Origin: Asterias amurensis
Lineage: Eukaryota; Echinodermata; Asteroidea; Forcipulatida; Asteriidae
Direction: 5' to 3'
DNA length: 64,000 nt
Assembly: GCF_032118995.1 (NCBI RefSeq)
Contig: NC_092666.1
Coordinates: 11,358,501 to 11,422,500, forward strand
Shown here in pieces: positions 41,301 through 54,900 of this stretch (position 1 is its first letter; every line of letters begins with the position of its first letter). The notes under the pieces are model-generated. The model saw nothing but the letters and a program-made list of their open reading frames with translations, made no database searches and had not been told where the DNA came from. The position numbers and the translations under genes are program-made.

Positions 41301-41729
41301 ACTTGACTTATTTTAGCGATGTCTCAGTTGAACTAGCTGATTTCTGCTTTTTTCTTATTTTGTTAGATTATAATGCTGCATGTCTGTAACTTAAATCTTT
41401 CAACCATCAGAACTTGAAATTGTTCCACTAGACCAGTCGACCGTTCTGTCGTCGGTGTTACCCCAAACCTTAGGACAGTAACTTTCCACACTCCAAAGTT
41501 TCAAATTCATAATAACTATGTTCATGCATGCAATTAATAATCACATTTTATTATCATTGTTCTTTTGATTATAACGATATGTTTGAAGTGATCACGTGGA
41601 CTGATCATACTGGAATTATGGAATTATAACCAATTATGTAAAATATAAAAAATTTTCAATTGATGACGTTTGATTTGTTTCGTTTATTTTGTTGTTTACA
41701 TTGCACCTCATGTTTCCACCTCTGGCACT

Positions 41730-44700
41730 TAACGGCACTGAACACGTTTGGTAATTGTCAAAGACCAGTATTCTCACTTAGAATAACCCAACATATTATG
41801 CATAAAATAACAAACCTTAAAAAATTTGGGCTCAATTGGTGATCGACGTAAAAAGAAAATATTGAAAGAAAGACAAGCGTTTTAATATTTGAGTAAGAAC
41901 TTACCTCTTCCTCAAAAACTATGTTACTTCGGGGGAGCCATTTCTCACAATGTTTTATACTATCAACAGACAACAGCTCTCCATATCATCAGCTCAATCA
42001 TTCGAACTTGCCTACATCACCAACCCTACTAAACAGCTTCGGTTGTTTGCAATCTACAGACCGCCCCCCTCCGCAAAGAACGGTCTGAATACACCACAGT
42101 TTTTGTCGGAGTTCAACGATTTTCTGGCTGAGATCTCACCCCTCTCCGGCAATCACCTGATACTAGGGGACTTCAATCTGCACCTCGATATCCCAAGTAA
42201 ACCTGAAGTTGCTCAGTTTCTCACACTGCTTGTCGACCATGACCTACAGCAACATGTCTATGGAGCCACCCACAAATATGGTCACACACTTGACCTTGTG
42301 ATATCGCGTCAAGCGGATACCCTCGTGCAAAACTGTAACAGTGTCAATAATCTCTACTCGGATCATCATGTTATTGTATGCATCATTGACCATGCCAAAC
42401 CTACTCGACAGTTGGTACAATCGAAGGTTAGGAACTACCGCACCCTCGACACTGATTCATTCACCAATGATCTTACCCGGTCTTTTCAGCTGTTTCCATA
42501 CGACAGTTGCCCCAGTGATCAACTTTTATTTTATGACAACGCTGTCCTCGGTGTTCTTGATGCTCACTGCCCCGTCAAGATAAAGACACGCAGGTTTAAA
42601 CAACAGCAACCTTGGTATACGAATGACATTCACCTCGCAAGACGCAACCGCAGACAACTTGAGAGAAAATGGCGTAAAACCAGACATCCTGATGACCACC
42701 ATGCGTATGTGAGTCAGATCAACTCACTTACCAAGCTCATACGTCATGAAAAGTCGAAGTACTTCAAGGCCCATCTTTCATCTGCTGACACAAAAGCGGT
42801 GTTTCAAACTATCAACTCACTGTTAAACAAAGGGGCTCCTCCCCTTCCATCTGGCCAACCCTTGAAAACATTGAGCAACCGGTTTGCAACTTTCTTCAAA
42901 GACAAAGTTGCCAAAATAAGATCTAACATCATGTGTTCACTCACCCACACCCCTGAACCCGTTTCACTCCAGCATGCTGATTGCCTAGTACAAGTACCTC
43001 AACTCTCTGACTTCCCCCTTGCCGGTGAGGACGAGGTCCTCAGACTCATTAGCAAAGCACCGAGCAAGTCATGCGACCTGGACCCTCTCCCGACATGGAT
43101 GTTGAAATTGAATACCGGGACTCTCCTCTCTGCTCTGGTTTCAATCGTCAATAGCTCGCTTGCCACAGGTTCCTTCCCATCGAGCCTCAAGGAAGCCATA
43201 GTATCTCCCATTCTAAAGAAGCCCGGGCTAGACGTGAACAATCTCAAGAACTATAGACCGGTTTCTAACTTGGCATTTATATCGAAACTGATTGAAAAGG
43301 TTGCTTTAACTCGTATCAATGATCATCTTTGTACTAATATGTTGTTTCAGAAGTTTCAGTCTGCTTACAGGTCTGGCCACAGCACTGAGACGGCATTGCT
43401 GAGAATCAAGAGTGACATAATGCGTGCTCTTGATGATCGGCAGGCTGTTTTCGTGGTGTTGCTGGATCTGTCGGCGGCGTTCGATACCATTGATTATGTT
43501 TCCCTCTTGGATAGATTATATAATGTTTTTGGGTTAACAGGTCATGTTCAACAGTGGTTTCATTCATACCTTGTTGGTCGCACTAATAGAGTTAAGGTTG
43601 CTAGTGAGCTATCTGACCCCCAGGTATTGGAGTTTGGTTTACCACAAGGTTCTGTGGTAGGGCCTCAGCTGTTTTCCCTATTTACTTATCCCCTGGCCAC
43701 AATTATTGAACGGTTTGAGCACATTCGCTATCACTTCTATGCTGACGATACCCAGCTGTACATTCAATTTAATCCCAACAACCCTGGTGAAATCAATCAA
43801 GCTCTTTCCACATTGTCGCAATGTATAATGGACATAAAACAATGGATGTTAAGCAACATGCTTCAACTCAACGATTCCAAAACTGATTTCTTTGTCTGTG
43901 CCAACAGTAGATGTCTCAGTTCGCTATCTGATGTTTCCCTCCAAGTAGACTCCGAAATCATCCAGCCTTCCACGAATATCAGAAATCTTGGAGTGGAGTT
44001 TGACCAGGCCATGCGGATGTCCGACCAAGTCACTTCTATTTGCCGATCCGTTAATTTCAGTCTACGTAACCTTTCTCGGATAAGAATGTACATTGATAAG
44101 CCCACATGCCATGCTGCTGTTAGAGCCCTTGTAACGTCTCGTCTCGATTATGCTAACTCTCTTCTCTATGGAATATCATCTGTTGACTGTCAACGCCTTC
44201 AACGGCTCCAAAATCGTGCAGCTAAACTGATCTACCAGGCCAAGAAATATGACAGAGTCACTCCCATTCTTCACGATCTTCACTGGCTGACAGTCTCCAA
44301 CCGTATCAACTTTAAAATACTTACCCTGGTCTTCAAATGTCTCAATACCGCCTCTGCGCCTTCATACCTAACGGATCTCATTCAGTTGTACAAACCTAAC
44401 AGATACCTCCGGTCATCTACTGACACCAGACTACTTGCCATCCCCAAAACACGCACCACTACTGGTGAAAAAAGCTTCCACGCTGCTGCCCCCAAACTCT
44501 GGAATGATTTACCTCACAGCATCCGCCACTCTAGCTCACTAGCAGCCTTCAAGAAATCTCTCAAAACCCACCTGTTCACCTGATTTGCTAGCTTTTATTT
44601 ATTCTTTGCTCTTTGTTTATTTTGTGTGTACAGCGCTGTGGTACTTTCCCCTGTTAGTTAGAGCGCTTTATAAATACCTTGTATTATTATTATTATTATT

Positions 44701-44775
44701 ATTGCTCATTACCAAGTAATTTTCATGCTAACAATTATTTTGAGTAATTACCAAAAGTGTCCAGTGCCTGTAACC
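41730..44775. mobile_element. TTAA MITE interrupted by a LINE
   Basis: The left MITE part is 41,731-41,973 (GGCACTGAACACGTTTGGTA to ATACTATCAACAG). The right part is 44,704-44,775 (GCTCATTACCAAGTAATTTT to GTGTCCAGTGCCTGTAA). Joined, they follow the order of complete copies, so the LINE came later. A short CAACAG repeat marks the left junction; no clean target duplication is seen on the right. Confidence 0.85.
41950..44583 (+). CDS. LINE (CR1/L2 group) endonuclease/reverse-transcriptase protein, 5'-truncated
   Basis: An uninterrupted 877-codon frame; the first dozen or so residues come from the host MITE. It opens inside the apurinic-type endonuclease domain (FAIYRPPPSAKN, LILGDFNLHLD, YSDHHVIV), so the catalytic N-terminus and ORF1 are missing. 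Reverse-transcriptase blocks follow: NYRPVSNLAFISKLIEK, QSAYRSGHSTETAL, LLDLSAAFDTID, GLPQGSVVGP, and the catalytic FYADDTQLY. The end is FKKSLKTHLFT. A 3' region of about 115 bp ends in (ATT)n at about 44,683-44,703. This is the normal outcome of target-primed insertion, and the open frame suggests a young copy. Not a host gene. Confidence 0.92.
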   Translation: MFYTINRQQLSISSAQSFELAYITNPTKQLRLFAIYRPPPSAKNGLNTPQFLSEFNDFLAEISPLSGNHLILGDFNLHLDIPSKPEVAQFLTLLVDHDLQQHVYGATHKYGHTLDLVISRQADTLVQNCNSVNNLYSDHHVIVCIIDHAKPTRQLVQSKVRNYRTLDTDSFTNDLTRSFQLFPYDSCPSDQLLFYDNAVLGVLDAHCPVKIKTRRFKQQQPWYTNDIHLARRNRRQLERKWRKTRHPDDHHAYVSQINSLTKLIRHEKSKYFKAHLSSADTKAVFQTINSLLNKGAPPLPSGQPLKTLSNRFATFFKDKVAKIRSNIMCSLTHTPEPVSLQHADCLVQVPQLSDFPLAGEDEVLRLISKAPSKSCDLDPLPTWMLKLNTGTLLSALVSIVNSSLATGSFPSSLKEAIVSPILKKPGLDVNNLKNYRPVSNLAFISKLIEKVALTRINDHLCTNMLFQKFQSAYRSGHSTETALLRIKSDIMRALDDRQAVFVVLLDLSAAFDTIDYVSLLDRLYNVFGLTGHVQQWFHSYLVGRTNRVKVASELSDPQVLEFGLPQGSVVGPQLFSLFTYPLATIIERFEHIRYHFYADDTQLYIQFNPNNPGEINQALSTLSQCIMDIKQWMLSNMLQLNDSKTDFFVCANSRCLSSLSDVSLQVDSEIIQPSTNIRNLGVEFDQAMRMSDQVTSICRSVNFSLRNLSRIRMYIDKPTCHAAVRALVTSRLDYANSLLYGISSVDCQRLQRLQNRAAKLIYQAKKYDRVTPILHDLHWLTVSNRINFKILTLVFKCLNTASAPSYLTDLIQLYKPNRYLRSSTDTRLLAIPKTRTTTGEKSFHAAAPKLWNDLPHSIRHSSSLAAFKKSLKTHLFT

Positions 44776-45841
44776 TCAGCTTTAACTACATTTTGTACAT
44801 TTGTTTCCACACATGTTATGCACCATGTTTTTAACCCCCAGCACATCAAAATCAAACACATATTTTGTTTGATTCTGTTGGACTGAGGACTGCACTGCAC
44901 TGGTTAACTGATTATGCTTTATGTATAATCTGGCATACCACCACAATCAGAGTCACAGCAGATTGGGTCTTGAGTTTACTGAAATGGTAATTAACTGTGG
45001 ACTACAGTTTAGTAAACTGACCATGCTTTACATGGGATCAAGCAGACCACCATATTCAGAGTTCAACCGTTTGGGAGTTAAGTTACTGAATTGGTGTTTG
45101 ACTGAGGACTGCACCAGTCAACTGAGTGCTCTTCATGGAATCAGGTACATTGTACATGTACATGTATAACACCATAATCAGTCCAGCAGTTTGAGTGTTG
45201 AGTTGTGGCTTGCCACAATGGTGAGGAAGGATCTCACTAAAACAACAAATTATACAGGTTTAGGATTAAGGTTTAAAAAGGAATACTCAACTGGTAATGA
45301 TAGAGACAACTTACAAACCGTATTTTTAAAACTTGTTAAAATGTGTCCTTCACTGGTTCATTATAAAGTTACCGTTCTATTAGCTCTGTGGTTATTTAAA
45401 AATGTTCACTCCATAAGTTCTTTGGTTTTTTTAATCATAAAAAATGCAGAATTCCCCCCCCCCCTCCTTTTGTTGGCATCCTTTTGGACCAACTCGTGGC
45501 ACCTTCAATGCCACAATCTATTGTCAAAGGTTTTGCCCAAACAGGTCCATTCGATACTTTCCATGAGTGGTTTGCCTCCAGCTCAGAATACCTTTGTTCA
45601 GGACAACACGCAAAGAACAATTCTTTTTGGAATCTAAAGTTCAGATCCTGGTTCGTGAAAGTGGTGGTGTTGGTTGCTGTCGCGTTGAATAACACCGAAA
45701 GAAATATGGGGACTTGATTTGTATTTTGGATATTCCAGTGCTTTCCATTTTTTCCATTTTTTTTAAAACAGTGCTTCTATCACTGAAATTCAATTTGCAG
45801 TTGATGAAGTAGTTGTTGCTCTAGGTTGTCTTTAGTTCCTA
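44776..45841. other. Intergenic, no gene recognised
   Basis: It contains three loose repeats of GGACTG-CAC-GGTTAACTG type (44,880-45,180) and a C-rich tract at 45,453-45,468. Open frames of up to about 148 codons show no domain, no repeat-free conservation cue and no splice context. Confidence 0.4.
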
Positions 45842-46081
45842 CCCTTTCATAGAGCTGCTAAGCACAAAAATTTGCTTAGCATGAAATTTCTTCCTTGATA
45901 AAAACAGGATTTCCAACCAAATTTCCACCTGATTTTTCAGGATAAGCAAACAACAGCTGAATACCGGTAACAAGCAATATGTAACATATGGAAATTTGGT
46001 TGGTAATCTTGTTTTTATCAAGGAAGAAATTTCATGCTAAGCAAATTTGTGTGCTTAGCAGCTCTATGAAATTGGGCCCTG
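45842..46081. mobile_element. Foldback MITE, GGGCCC family
   Basis: Mirrors and matches 22,844-23,086: AGCTGCTAAGCACAAAAATT, AACAGGATTTCCAACCAAAT, then inverted copies ending TGAAATTGGGCCCTG. The left tip is eroded. Confidence 0.85.
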
Positions 46082-47199
46082 ATCTATCGGACTATAACAT
46101 GTTTTTTTTTGTAGTATTGTCTGACATAACTTATAAAGACGCTGTTAGTAATGATAATCTCATTAAATAACCAGAAAATTGCGCCATGGGAAATGGTAGC
46201 CCCTAAAAATGGAGATGCCTTATATATAATGAACTTGGTGTTGAGTTGGAGTTTATAGTCTATGTTACGTTTTCCAAAATTTGTTTTTGCCGTGCATAGC
46301 TAGTATTTAAAATAACAGTCCATGGCTGGTTTAACATTTCTGACTACATAAAATGAATACCCTTGCATTGCAGAACAACATCAAATATATCAACTCGTTG
46401 ACGCGTACTTAACTCAGCTTTGGAATGCAATGGGTTCGCAACAAGTTCAGGCTGAAATATTTTGCTTTGCAAATTAATTGTTAGATCAAATCGATGCTTG
46501 TGAATCGGATTGATTTGAATCGAATCTTGTTTTTACCCAAGCAATAACACGCCCATTAGAGGCCTACATTATTTAACTGTGTACAGAGTCAATCGGTTCA
46601 TGGTCGGTTTACACAGCCCACATTTCTTAAGCGCTTTAACCCTAATCCTACCTCCATGTTTAACCATAGAGTAAGGGCTTTGCTGAACCTCAACAACTTC
46701 CTCACAGTTCTTCCTCCATGGTTCAACCCAAACAGTGCCAGGCAACAATGCCGAAACTCATTCCATTACAAACACGTCGTAAACACGTTTACTTAGATTT
46801 CCACGGCCTCATGATTATTAATAAAGCACCGCCCGCCGTGTGAGTCTGCTGGCTGCCATTGTGAAACGTTTACCTGAACGTGTTTGTATCAGGCCCCCTC
46901 ATTTGTTGAATATCGAGCGGTTTAATGAGGCGTGACGGTACAGACCAATCAGAACGCTGGAAAGTGAACGGACGGGGAAAGTGGTGTTCACTCGTGCGCG
47001 CTGTGTACTGTCGTTTACGGTATCGTCTTACTGCATACACACGGCGTGAGCAACGCTGTGACATGTAGCTTGTTTAGGGGACCTGACAACGGTTGCTAGA
47101 GTCTCGATGTTTACCCCTTTGTTATGCTCCCCTGCCCCCACATAGGAAACAACTATCTTCTCCCGACCCCATTTTCTTTTTGTGACTCCATAGACATAC
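46082..47199. other. Upstream region of the IgSF gene, possible promoter
   Basis: No repeat or coding unit is recognised. 46,860-47,050 is richer in CpG than its surroundings (ACACGTCG, GAGGCGTGACGG, GTGCGCGC) and is a plausible promoter for the gene at 48.9 kb. Confidence 0.3.
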
Positions 47200-47512
47200 G
47201 TGGTGTAATTTGCCACACGTTTGAGTTAAACTTGATGTAATTTATCTGCGCGTTAACACCATCTTCACGTGGGTTTTAAAAGAGACTTCTTCTACCACTT
47301 GAAATGGAATTTATTTGCCAAGATCTTCAGAGTGGATATCTCAACGAATGATCACCACTGATTAAGTGGTTTCTCGTCCAAGATTTGGATTTATGTAGAT
47401 ATCGTACGCGCGTGTTTATGAGAAAAAACGGACATAAAACCTGTTTGCAATCATCGAAGAGTTTCTTGATCGAAAGGGAGTTTATAAAAGGCTGCAAAAT
47501 CTTATTTGTTTG
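47200..47512 (+). other. Putative 5'UTR exon of the IgSF gene
   Basis: The coding start exon begins with an acceptor at 48,901 and 11 untranslated bases, so an upstream non-coding exon must exist. TTTGTTTG|GTGAGTAT at 47,513 is the best donor upstream. The exon start is not known. The intron 47,513-48,900 is AT-rich with no feature seen. Confidence 0.35.
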
Positions 47513-48911
47513 GTGAGTATTTTATCATAAGTTGATGTATGATGTTAATTGTTATCATTAATAAAAATATGTATTGTAATCATCAATTTTTCGTTGTTAT
47601 TATGAGGTATTTCCGGATAATTTCCAATGTTTACTACATTCATTTTGGTTGTTGTGTTGACCATGTCAATTGATATTGTGACTGCCTGGTTACTGTGGGC
47701 ATTTGCTGGGGCTAAACTTAGACCGCAGTACATTTTGTTTTGTAATTCTATTACTATTAGTATCCAGAATGGATAACTTTCCGTATGGCGCCAGCACTTT
47801 TTTACAAAAAGAAATATCTCATTGAGGCCAATTAGATACTGTATTATTTCATATCGAATGAAAAAGTGCTTGCGACAAACGGAAACGTTACCTTAAGAAT
47901 GATGGCATAATGTTTTCTTGGTTGTTTTTCGTTGCTTGTTGGCAATGACATAATTGTGAGTGTGACTAGATTGAAATTTATGTAGTTTAATTAAATGTAA
48001 TGATAGCATGCGCCAAAACGATTCCAGGCCTAATGTTAAGGAAGTCGTTTATCAGCAATATTTTAAATTACCATAACAAAAATTAATGCTTTCAGATATG
48101 ATAGTGAATACTAATTTGTTTACGTTTCAAACAAAAAAGTAAAAGCACGTAGAGTAAACCATAGCTCTTTATCTGTAGGTCATTATTTGTGTTTTATACT
48201 TATTTTACTTTCCACATACATGTTTTACAAGAATTGTGCTTTCCAATTGGTCATGTGGTTGGCAAGCAGTTTGCAACAGCTAATTTTGTCCTCGTCATAC
48301 AATGAACGATGTGACATTTTTTTACTTTGGAAGGATTTGCTATTCAGAATGACTTTGTAAGATTTAAACATTATTATTTTTAACCGATTTTCTATGGGTG
48401 TGTCAAAGGATCAATATGATTCATTCAAATTGTTTTCTTTCTTTGTTTAATCAATCGGTTAAGTTTGATCGCTGAAAGACGCTGCTTGTATAAGTGGATC
48501 AACGAATGTGTTATGTAACATTGTTAAACATGAACCGTTTGGTGACGCGTTACCCTTAGTAATTGAAAAAGACATGTAGTATACGCAGTCACAAAATGGT
48601 TACAATGTTATTTCTTATAAAAATTATAGTCCCTTACCGTTAGTTGTGAATTTTGGAAAAGTATAGTTTGAAATGAAACCGTTCCATGAAAGTTAAATAT
48701 TTCAAACGGTATTAGTCATTCATATTTGTTCACTTTGCATACGATTACCCCATGTTTTGTATTGACATAATCTTGTGCAGATAATGATCAGTGTAAATAA
48801 TAGTTTCAAAAATTCCTTGAAATACGTTTAAAATACCTCTGAAAGTTCATTTGTAGTTGCATTCAGTTTTCTAATTTTCTCTCTCTTTTTGTCCCAACAG
48901 AGGTGGCCATC

Positions 48912-51900
48912 ATGACTTTATCAACGCAGAAGGTCGTTTCATTGGTGGCCCTTTGCTTACTCGTGTTGCAGATCAGAATTGGTAAGTGGTTTCAAAGTGA
49001 TTATTGTAACAAATTAACTGTAAAATATATTTTATTTTTAGTATAGGCCTTGGCTTTTTTTTTATGTTGGATTTTCTGCCTATGTTTTGTCTTTTATTGT
49101 ATGAATTGGGTACGCGCATTGTGTTTATGCATGTAACAGTTTTTTTTTATGGCCATTCATGCGCATGCAGGCAATTTTTTGTCAATTTCACAAGGGTTTT
49201 CATTCTGATGGTAAACTCGTGAAAGATATAGACAATGATTATTAATAAGCTTCCTTCAAACTGTCTTCTCTTCACTTGGAGTTTTGGCTAATATTACAGT
49301 GATTAAAGTTCGCTTTTCTCAGAGGCCTTGACTTCAGAAATGAAATATCAAAGTTTCCCCAAAAAACGTTATTAAAGGATTTGGGTACTTTTTCTAAAAC
49401 AGAACACAATGTTCACAGATTTACATGAAACTTACACAGTTTGAAGATAAATTTGAAGCTTCCCTTTAAAATATTAGTTGCTGAGGTGCTGTTGAGAAAT
49501 GAGTAAAACAAAGTCATGAAAGTACGTTTTTACAAGCTAAAATAATTTTCGTCTCATGATGAGTGACACGAAAATTATTTTCATTTATAACATTGTTTTA
49601 CTCATTACTCAAAAACTACAGCACCTCAGCAAGTAATATTTTCAGGGAAGCTTTCTACTATCATTATCTTCATACTGTGTAAGTTTAGTGTAAATCTGTG
49701 GACATTGTGTTTGTTGTCCTACAAAAAGTACCGAACTCAAAGAAATAGTGTTTTACCTGATTTATATATATTTTTTCCAATCAAGAGAAATGCCCATCAC
49801 CAAGAAACATTATTTTACCTGATATATATCTCCCCCCATCCAGGTAACGCACAGCAGGCCTTCTCCGTACTCCCCACGGACACCTCTGCCACCGAAGGCG
49901 CCACAGCAACCTTGCAGTGCTCCGTTACGAACCTAGCCGGTACCGTCACATGGACCAGGAACTCTTCCCCAGTCAGCGTCGGCACAACCATAATCGACAC
50001 ATCCAATACACGGTACACCATCGAGGGTGATGGCTCGTCTATCTTCAACCTGCAGATTGTCAACGCTGAGCTGGCCGATTCGGGGGAGTTTCAATGCCTT
50101 GTGACGGGGAGCGGTGTCGGCACCGACGAGCTTCTCTCTGGCACTGTTACACTCACTGTGTTTCGTAAGTATAGCCGAGAATAACATCGTCTTATTTACG
50201 GAAAAAATATCACCGTCGAAAGTCGAGAAAAATGCAGGCAAACCAGAATTTACTGAAACAAAACGTCACTGTCAAAAGTGGCACCCTCTTAACTACGAAA
50301 AAGCAACACTTTGCAGTTCTAGTGTTCAACAAAATGAAAAGGTCTTCATTCATCATTGACACAGCGATTGTTGTTTGATTTCTATCTAACATTGAGATAA
50401 ATGACAGTGATTTTCAAACTATGGTTCGTAAAGTGGACGCGAAAATAATGCCCACCCATGGTTGTGGCTGTGCAAATAAGCAACAGGATCTTGGGTTGAA
50501 TATAACCGAACAAAATTGATGAAAACTATTTTTGTTGTGATTTCAGAGGTCCAAAGCTTCACCACTCAGCCAGGGGACACCTCTGTATCGTCAGAAACGA
50601 CGGCAACCCTGCTGTGCACAGTCGACAACAAAGAGGGGTTCTTGTATTGGCTAAAAGACGGCGTCATCATAAGCAACGACACAGTAGTGACCAATGGGAA
50701 CGCCCGTTACTCCATCGTTGGGGACCAATCAGCCGGCGAGTACAATCTCAATATTGTGTCGACAGAAGAGGCCGCTGATCAGGGCGCGTACCAGTGCGTT
50801 GTCACGGCGGCGGGTACCAGCGCGAGAATCGAGTCAACTCAAGCAACATTGACTATACAAGGTATGAACTTGTATCCGTATACCTTGAAGTAGAAACCAA
50901 ACAACAAGATAATTGCTGTAAACCCAATTGCACAAAATTGTCATACGACAGATCCCACTTTTGGCGCAGACGATTTATCAACAAGTGTAAGAAATCAAAT
51001 GTTTGACAACAAAAAAATTGTTTCTGAAACGATTTCTTAACCAACTTTCAGGAAATTTACTTTGGCTATTATGACTTAGATGTATACTCCAAAATAGCAA
51101 TGAAAGTAAAGTTAGTTTGATATTATTGGACATTCACATACGTTTGTACAGTGAATGTTTTTACTTTTCTATATCGATATTGGACATTGAACATTCACAT
51201 AAATTACTGTACAGGTGTGAATGTACAATATCAAACTAATTTTACTGTCATAATTTAGCATCCCTGAAAAATGTATGTTAAGGATGCGATTACCGTATGA
51301 AGTTTAATAATTTCAAATCGATTTAACATTCAAGAAAGACCCTGAGGTCATAAACTTTTTTTTAGTTTAACTCGTGTACCTTTTTTCTTCTCAAAGGGTC
51401 CGGACAACGTCTCACAATCGTACCGTCGAGCTCCGTGTTCGTGGAGGGCACCGATGCCCTGATGCGGTGCAAAGTGGTCGACAGAGTCGGAACTGTGTCG
51501 TGGTTACAGAACAGTCAGGCTATCAGCTACGACTACGAAATCGCCAATGGCAACACCAGGTTAGTTTGCCGACTACATAAAGTTCCATTTTCAAATACTT
51601 TGAGATTAGTACTTCTGTTGTAAACAGACCCGACGGTATAATTATGTTTTGCTGTTCGTTGATTTAAATCTGCGGCTTTAGTATCTGCATTCGAAAGTTC
51701 TTTATTGTCTTTGTATTTTGTTCCCAACTCTTTTAACCGAAGGGAGGCAAACATTTCCTGTAGTGTTAGGCAGACATCCTTCTTTTAAAATATAGACTTA
51801 TTTTTTGTCAATTGTAACTTTTTTTTCAATATACACATCGACAAGGGGAGCTCAGTTATTAGCTTTCAATCCAAACCGGTTTGTCATTTGCATAAACAAG

Positions 51901-54900
51901 TAAAACATAAACATATCCATGTATTGCAAAAGAAATAAGCAAACGAATTAAATTAAATATTGTTAAATTATTTCCTTTTGGTAGGTTTTCAATCGTTGGT
52001 GACCAGGACGTTGGTGAGTTCAACCTAATGATCTCAGACGTGGCAGATACGGACGTGGGTACCTACCATTGTATCGTGAGCGGTGGTGGTGTAGGAAATG
52101 ATGCTATCTCATCTAGTGGTGCCACTCTAACTGTCATCGGTAAGTTTGTATAAATTATTGAAAAAATTTGAGGATTATTTTATAACAGCCTCCAATGTGG
52201 CCGGAGTTTGCATTCATCTGCCCTGGCCTAGATGGTCGTTTGTGCAGTTTGTTTCGATTTCATACAAATGTTTTTTTTCTTTTTTCCGAGCTTCTGGTAA
52301 ATGAAGTTTATGGATCAAGAGTGGGCTTCAAAAAGAAACGACATTTTTAAATATAATATTTGTTGATGGTTTTTATTTTGAGTTACTGTTTAAATGCATT
52401 TTTCATTTGAAACTTTCTCATCGCACGAAATTTACGAATATGAAAATTAGAGCCCAGAGAGTGATTTGGGGGTACAATACGTCTGACAATTTTTCAATTT
52501 GACGGTAACTTTGGAAAAAAACTCAGACTCAACTTCCGAATAGGTCTTTATAACGAAACAACCTAAATAAAACTAAAAAAATAATTGTTGTACAATAGGT
52601 CAATGCTATCCAGAGACCTGATCTGTCGAAGTATATAACTAATTTATTTAATTTTTATTTTTATTTTCACCTCTTTAGCTGCTACTGCACCCGATGGCGG
52701 TTACCCACTCTGCTCTATGTTGCCCTCGTCCGACCTGCGAGAGGGTGACAACGTCACAATCTCATGCACGTCACGCGGTGGCGAGCCCCAGCCAAAACTC
52801 GACTGGTTTAGAAACAACGCTGAGCTCTCGGGAGATTACAGAGCCTCTGACCTCTACTCCAGGAATGACGTCAACTTCGTGTTGACCAATGACATGATTG
52901 GGTCTACTTTCGAGTGTTTGTCTAGTCATCCGTCGTACACCACGACGCAGAAGTGTGAACTGCCGCCGTTGGACTTTGAACGTGAGTTTAGTTTATGAGA
53001 TAATAATTGCTGTCTTTTAAAATTTAGGACTTCATGCACTAAATAGTTAATTAATGGTGATTATCCCTAAAAAAAATGCAACCTAAATTTACCTAAAGAA
53101 TATTTGTATAAAGTGTATCGATTTGAAGCACTTAGGTCACCCAAATATATTTGCCCACAGCATTTCCTTGTCACAAGGATTAACTTCGTGGATAAAAAAC
53201 TAATTAAAACTTGTACAATTAATTTTGCGAACAAAATTAAGTCAGTACATGTGGTCATAAAGTGTCACTAAATTGGTCAGCGCCATCAAATATTCACCAT
53301 GTACCGATCAGTTGAAGTTGCAGTGTTGAGTCCTATTCTATATATAACGTGGCTAAAAACATCAACTAAATAAACTGACAATTGTTTTTATTTTGTACAG
53401 TGACACCTACAATCTCAGTGAGTCTAAGCCTCCTGAAGCTTGAAATATACGAGGATGAAACCGGCTCTGTGATGTGCACCGCCACCGGCGACCCAGCTGT
53501 CCTCGGTTACCAGTGGTTCTACAACGGTGTTGAGATCGCCGAGAGCGACGACCGGTTTGTAATCAGCGACTCGGGGACGTCTGAGTCAACTCTTACTATC
53601 ACGTCCGCATCACTCAGCATGGACGAGTCCGTGGTGTTGTGTCAGGCGAGGAACCGAATCGATACTGAGAGTGTTTACGCTGTGGTCCGCATTGTTGGTA
53701 AGTGTAAACAAAAATATTAATCATCGTATACACACAAAACAAGTCTTGATTATTGCGTAAATACTGAACATGAGGCAATGTTTATTTTGCAGAATTTGAC
53801 TTTGCAAAATGAAATGCAAACAGATAAATTGATCTCATCTTTCATACTTCGACAAGATAAACTTATGTGGACGATCTTAAAACACAAAAACAGCATAAAT
53901 AAACATATATTTATTATAACATACTACTCTGTAAGAATGTACAAGAGTGTTTTTCTTCTTTACCTAAATAAGCACCACTTTCAACTGGATTGTAAGATTG
54001 CCATTGTTTGGCAATGTCCAGCAATCGTGTTATAGCGAGAATCGATTGTAAATGTATCTTCGAATTTTCGTACTGAGTATTGAATAATCAAAATTGAGTA
54101 TTCTTTTACTAATCTATGATTATTTTTATTTTACCAATAGAGGACAATTTGTACACGATAGTGCTGGCAGTGTTAGCACTGATCGCAATATTCGTCTTTG
54201 CTTTGATCGTCGTCCCAATCATTGTCTACTACTTCTACCGTCGCCATCAAAAGCGGACAAAAGGTACGTTTTTTTTTAAGTTATTATTATTTGTAACTAT
54301 GAAAGTAAACATACATTGCTTTTTAAAAACTTTTGTTCACATGCAAAGCAGCAAGCACTCTCTGATCCTACAGAAAGTTCCCTGACATTAAATCTGTCCA
54401 TGTTCTGATGAACAAATCGGAAAATCTGCCTGATTATGAAAATTTTGTCCTTTTTTATTGTGAATGTATTTCTAAATATTTCCCTGGTTGGTGTGCAAAA
54501 TATGCCTGATTGTAAGATGTAGATGTTGGCAGTTCTGAAACGTGTTGCCTTAATTTGTTATAGGGTTAAAACTTGTGATTGAGGCATCTTATGATGATAG
54601 CTTTTAAACTGTTTTACTTATTTGTACTTCTACATAGTCAAGATGTTTTATTGTCCAAAGATTACAATAATCTAATGTGAAAAGACAATGTGTGTACCGG
54701 TTGTTTGTTTGTGTGAAAAGTTACAAGATTTTTTTTTAAACAAATATTATTAACTGTTACTTTGTTTTGTTTTGATTTCCAATAGTTGCACCCATCGAGG
54801 ACGGTGCAGCCACCATAAGCGGCACAAAGGTGACCTCCAACTATTTCATCACCGAGGAAACCGTTCCGAACGGTAACGCCAACAAACTCCGTCGCCAGTC

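Noticed and set aside
45191-45717. 148- and 86-codon frames upstream of the IgSF gene
   Set aside because: No recognised domain, interrupted by a C-tract, no splice context; left as intergenic.
49705-49843. N-terminal extension of the first Ig exon without splicing
   Set aside because: The upstream part is MITE and intron sequence; the acceptor at 49,843 and the signal-peptide exon at 48,912 give a better protein.
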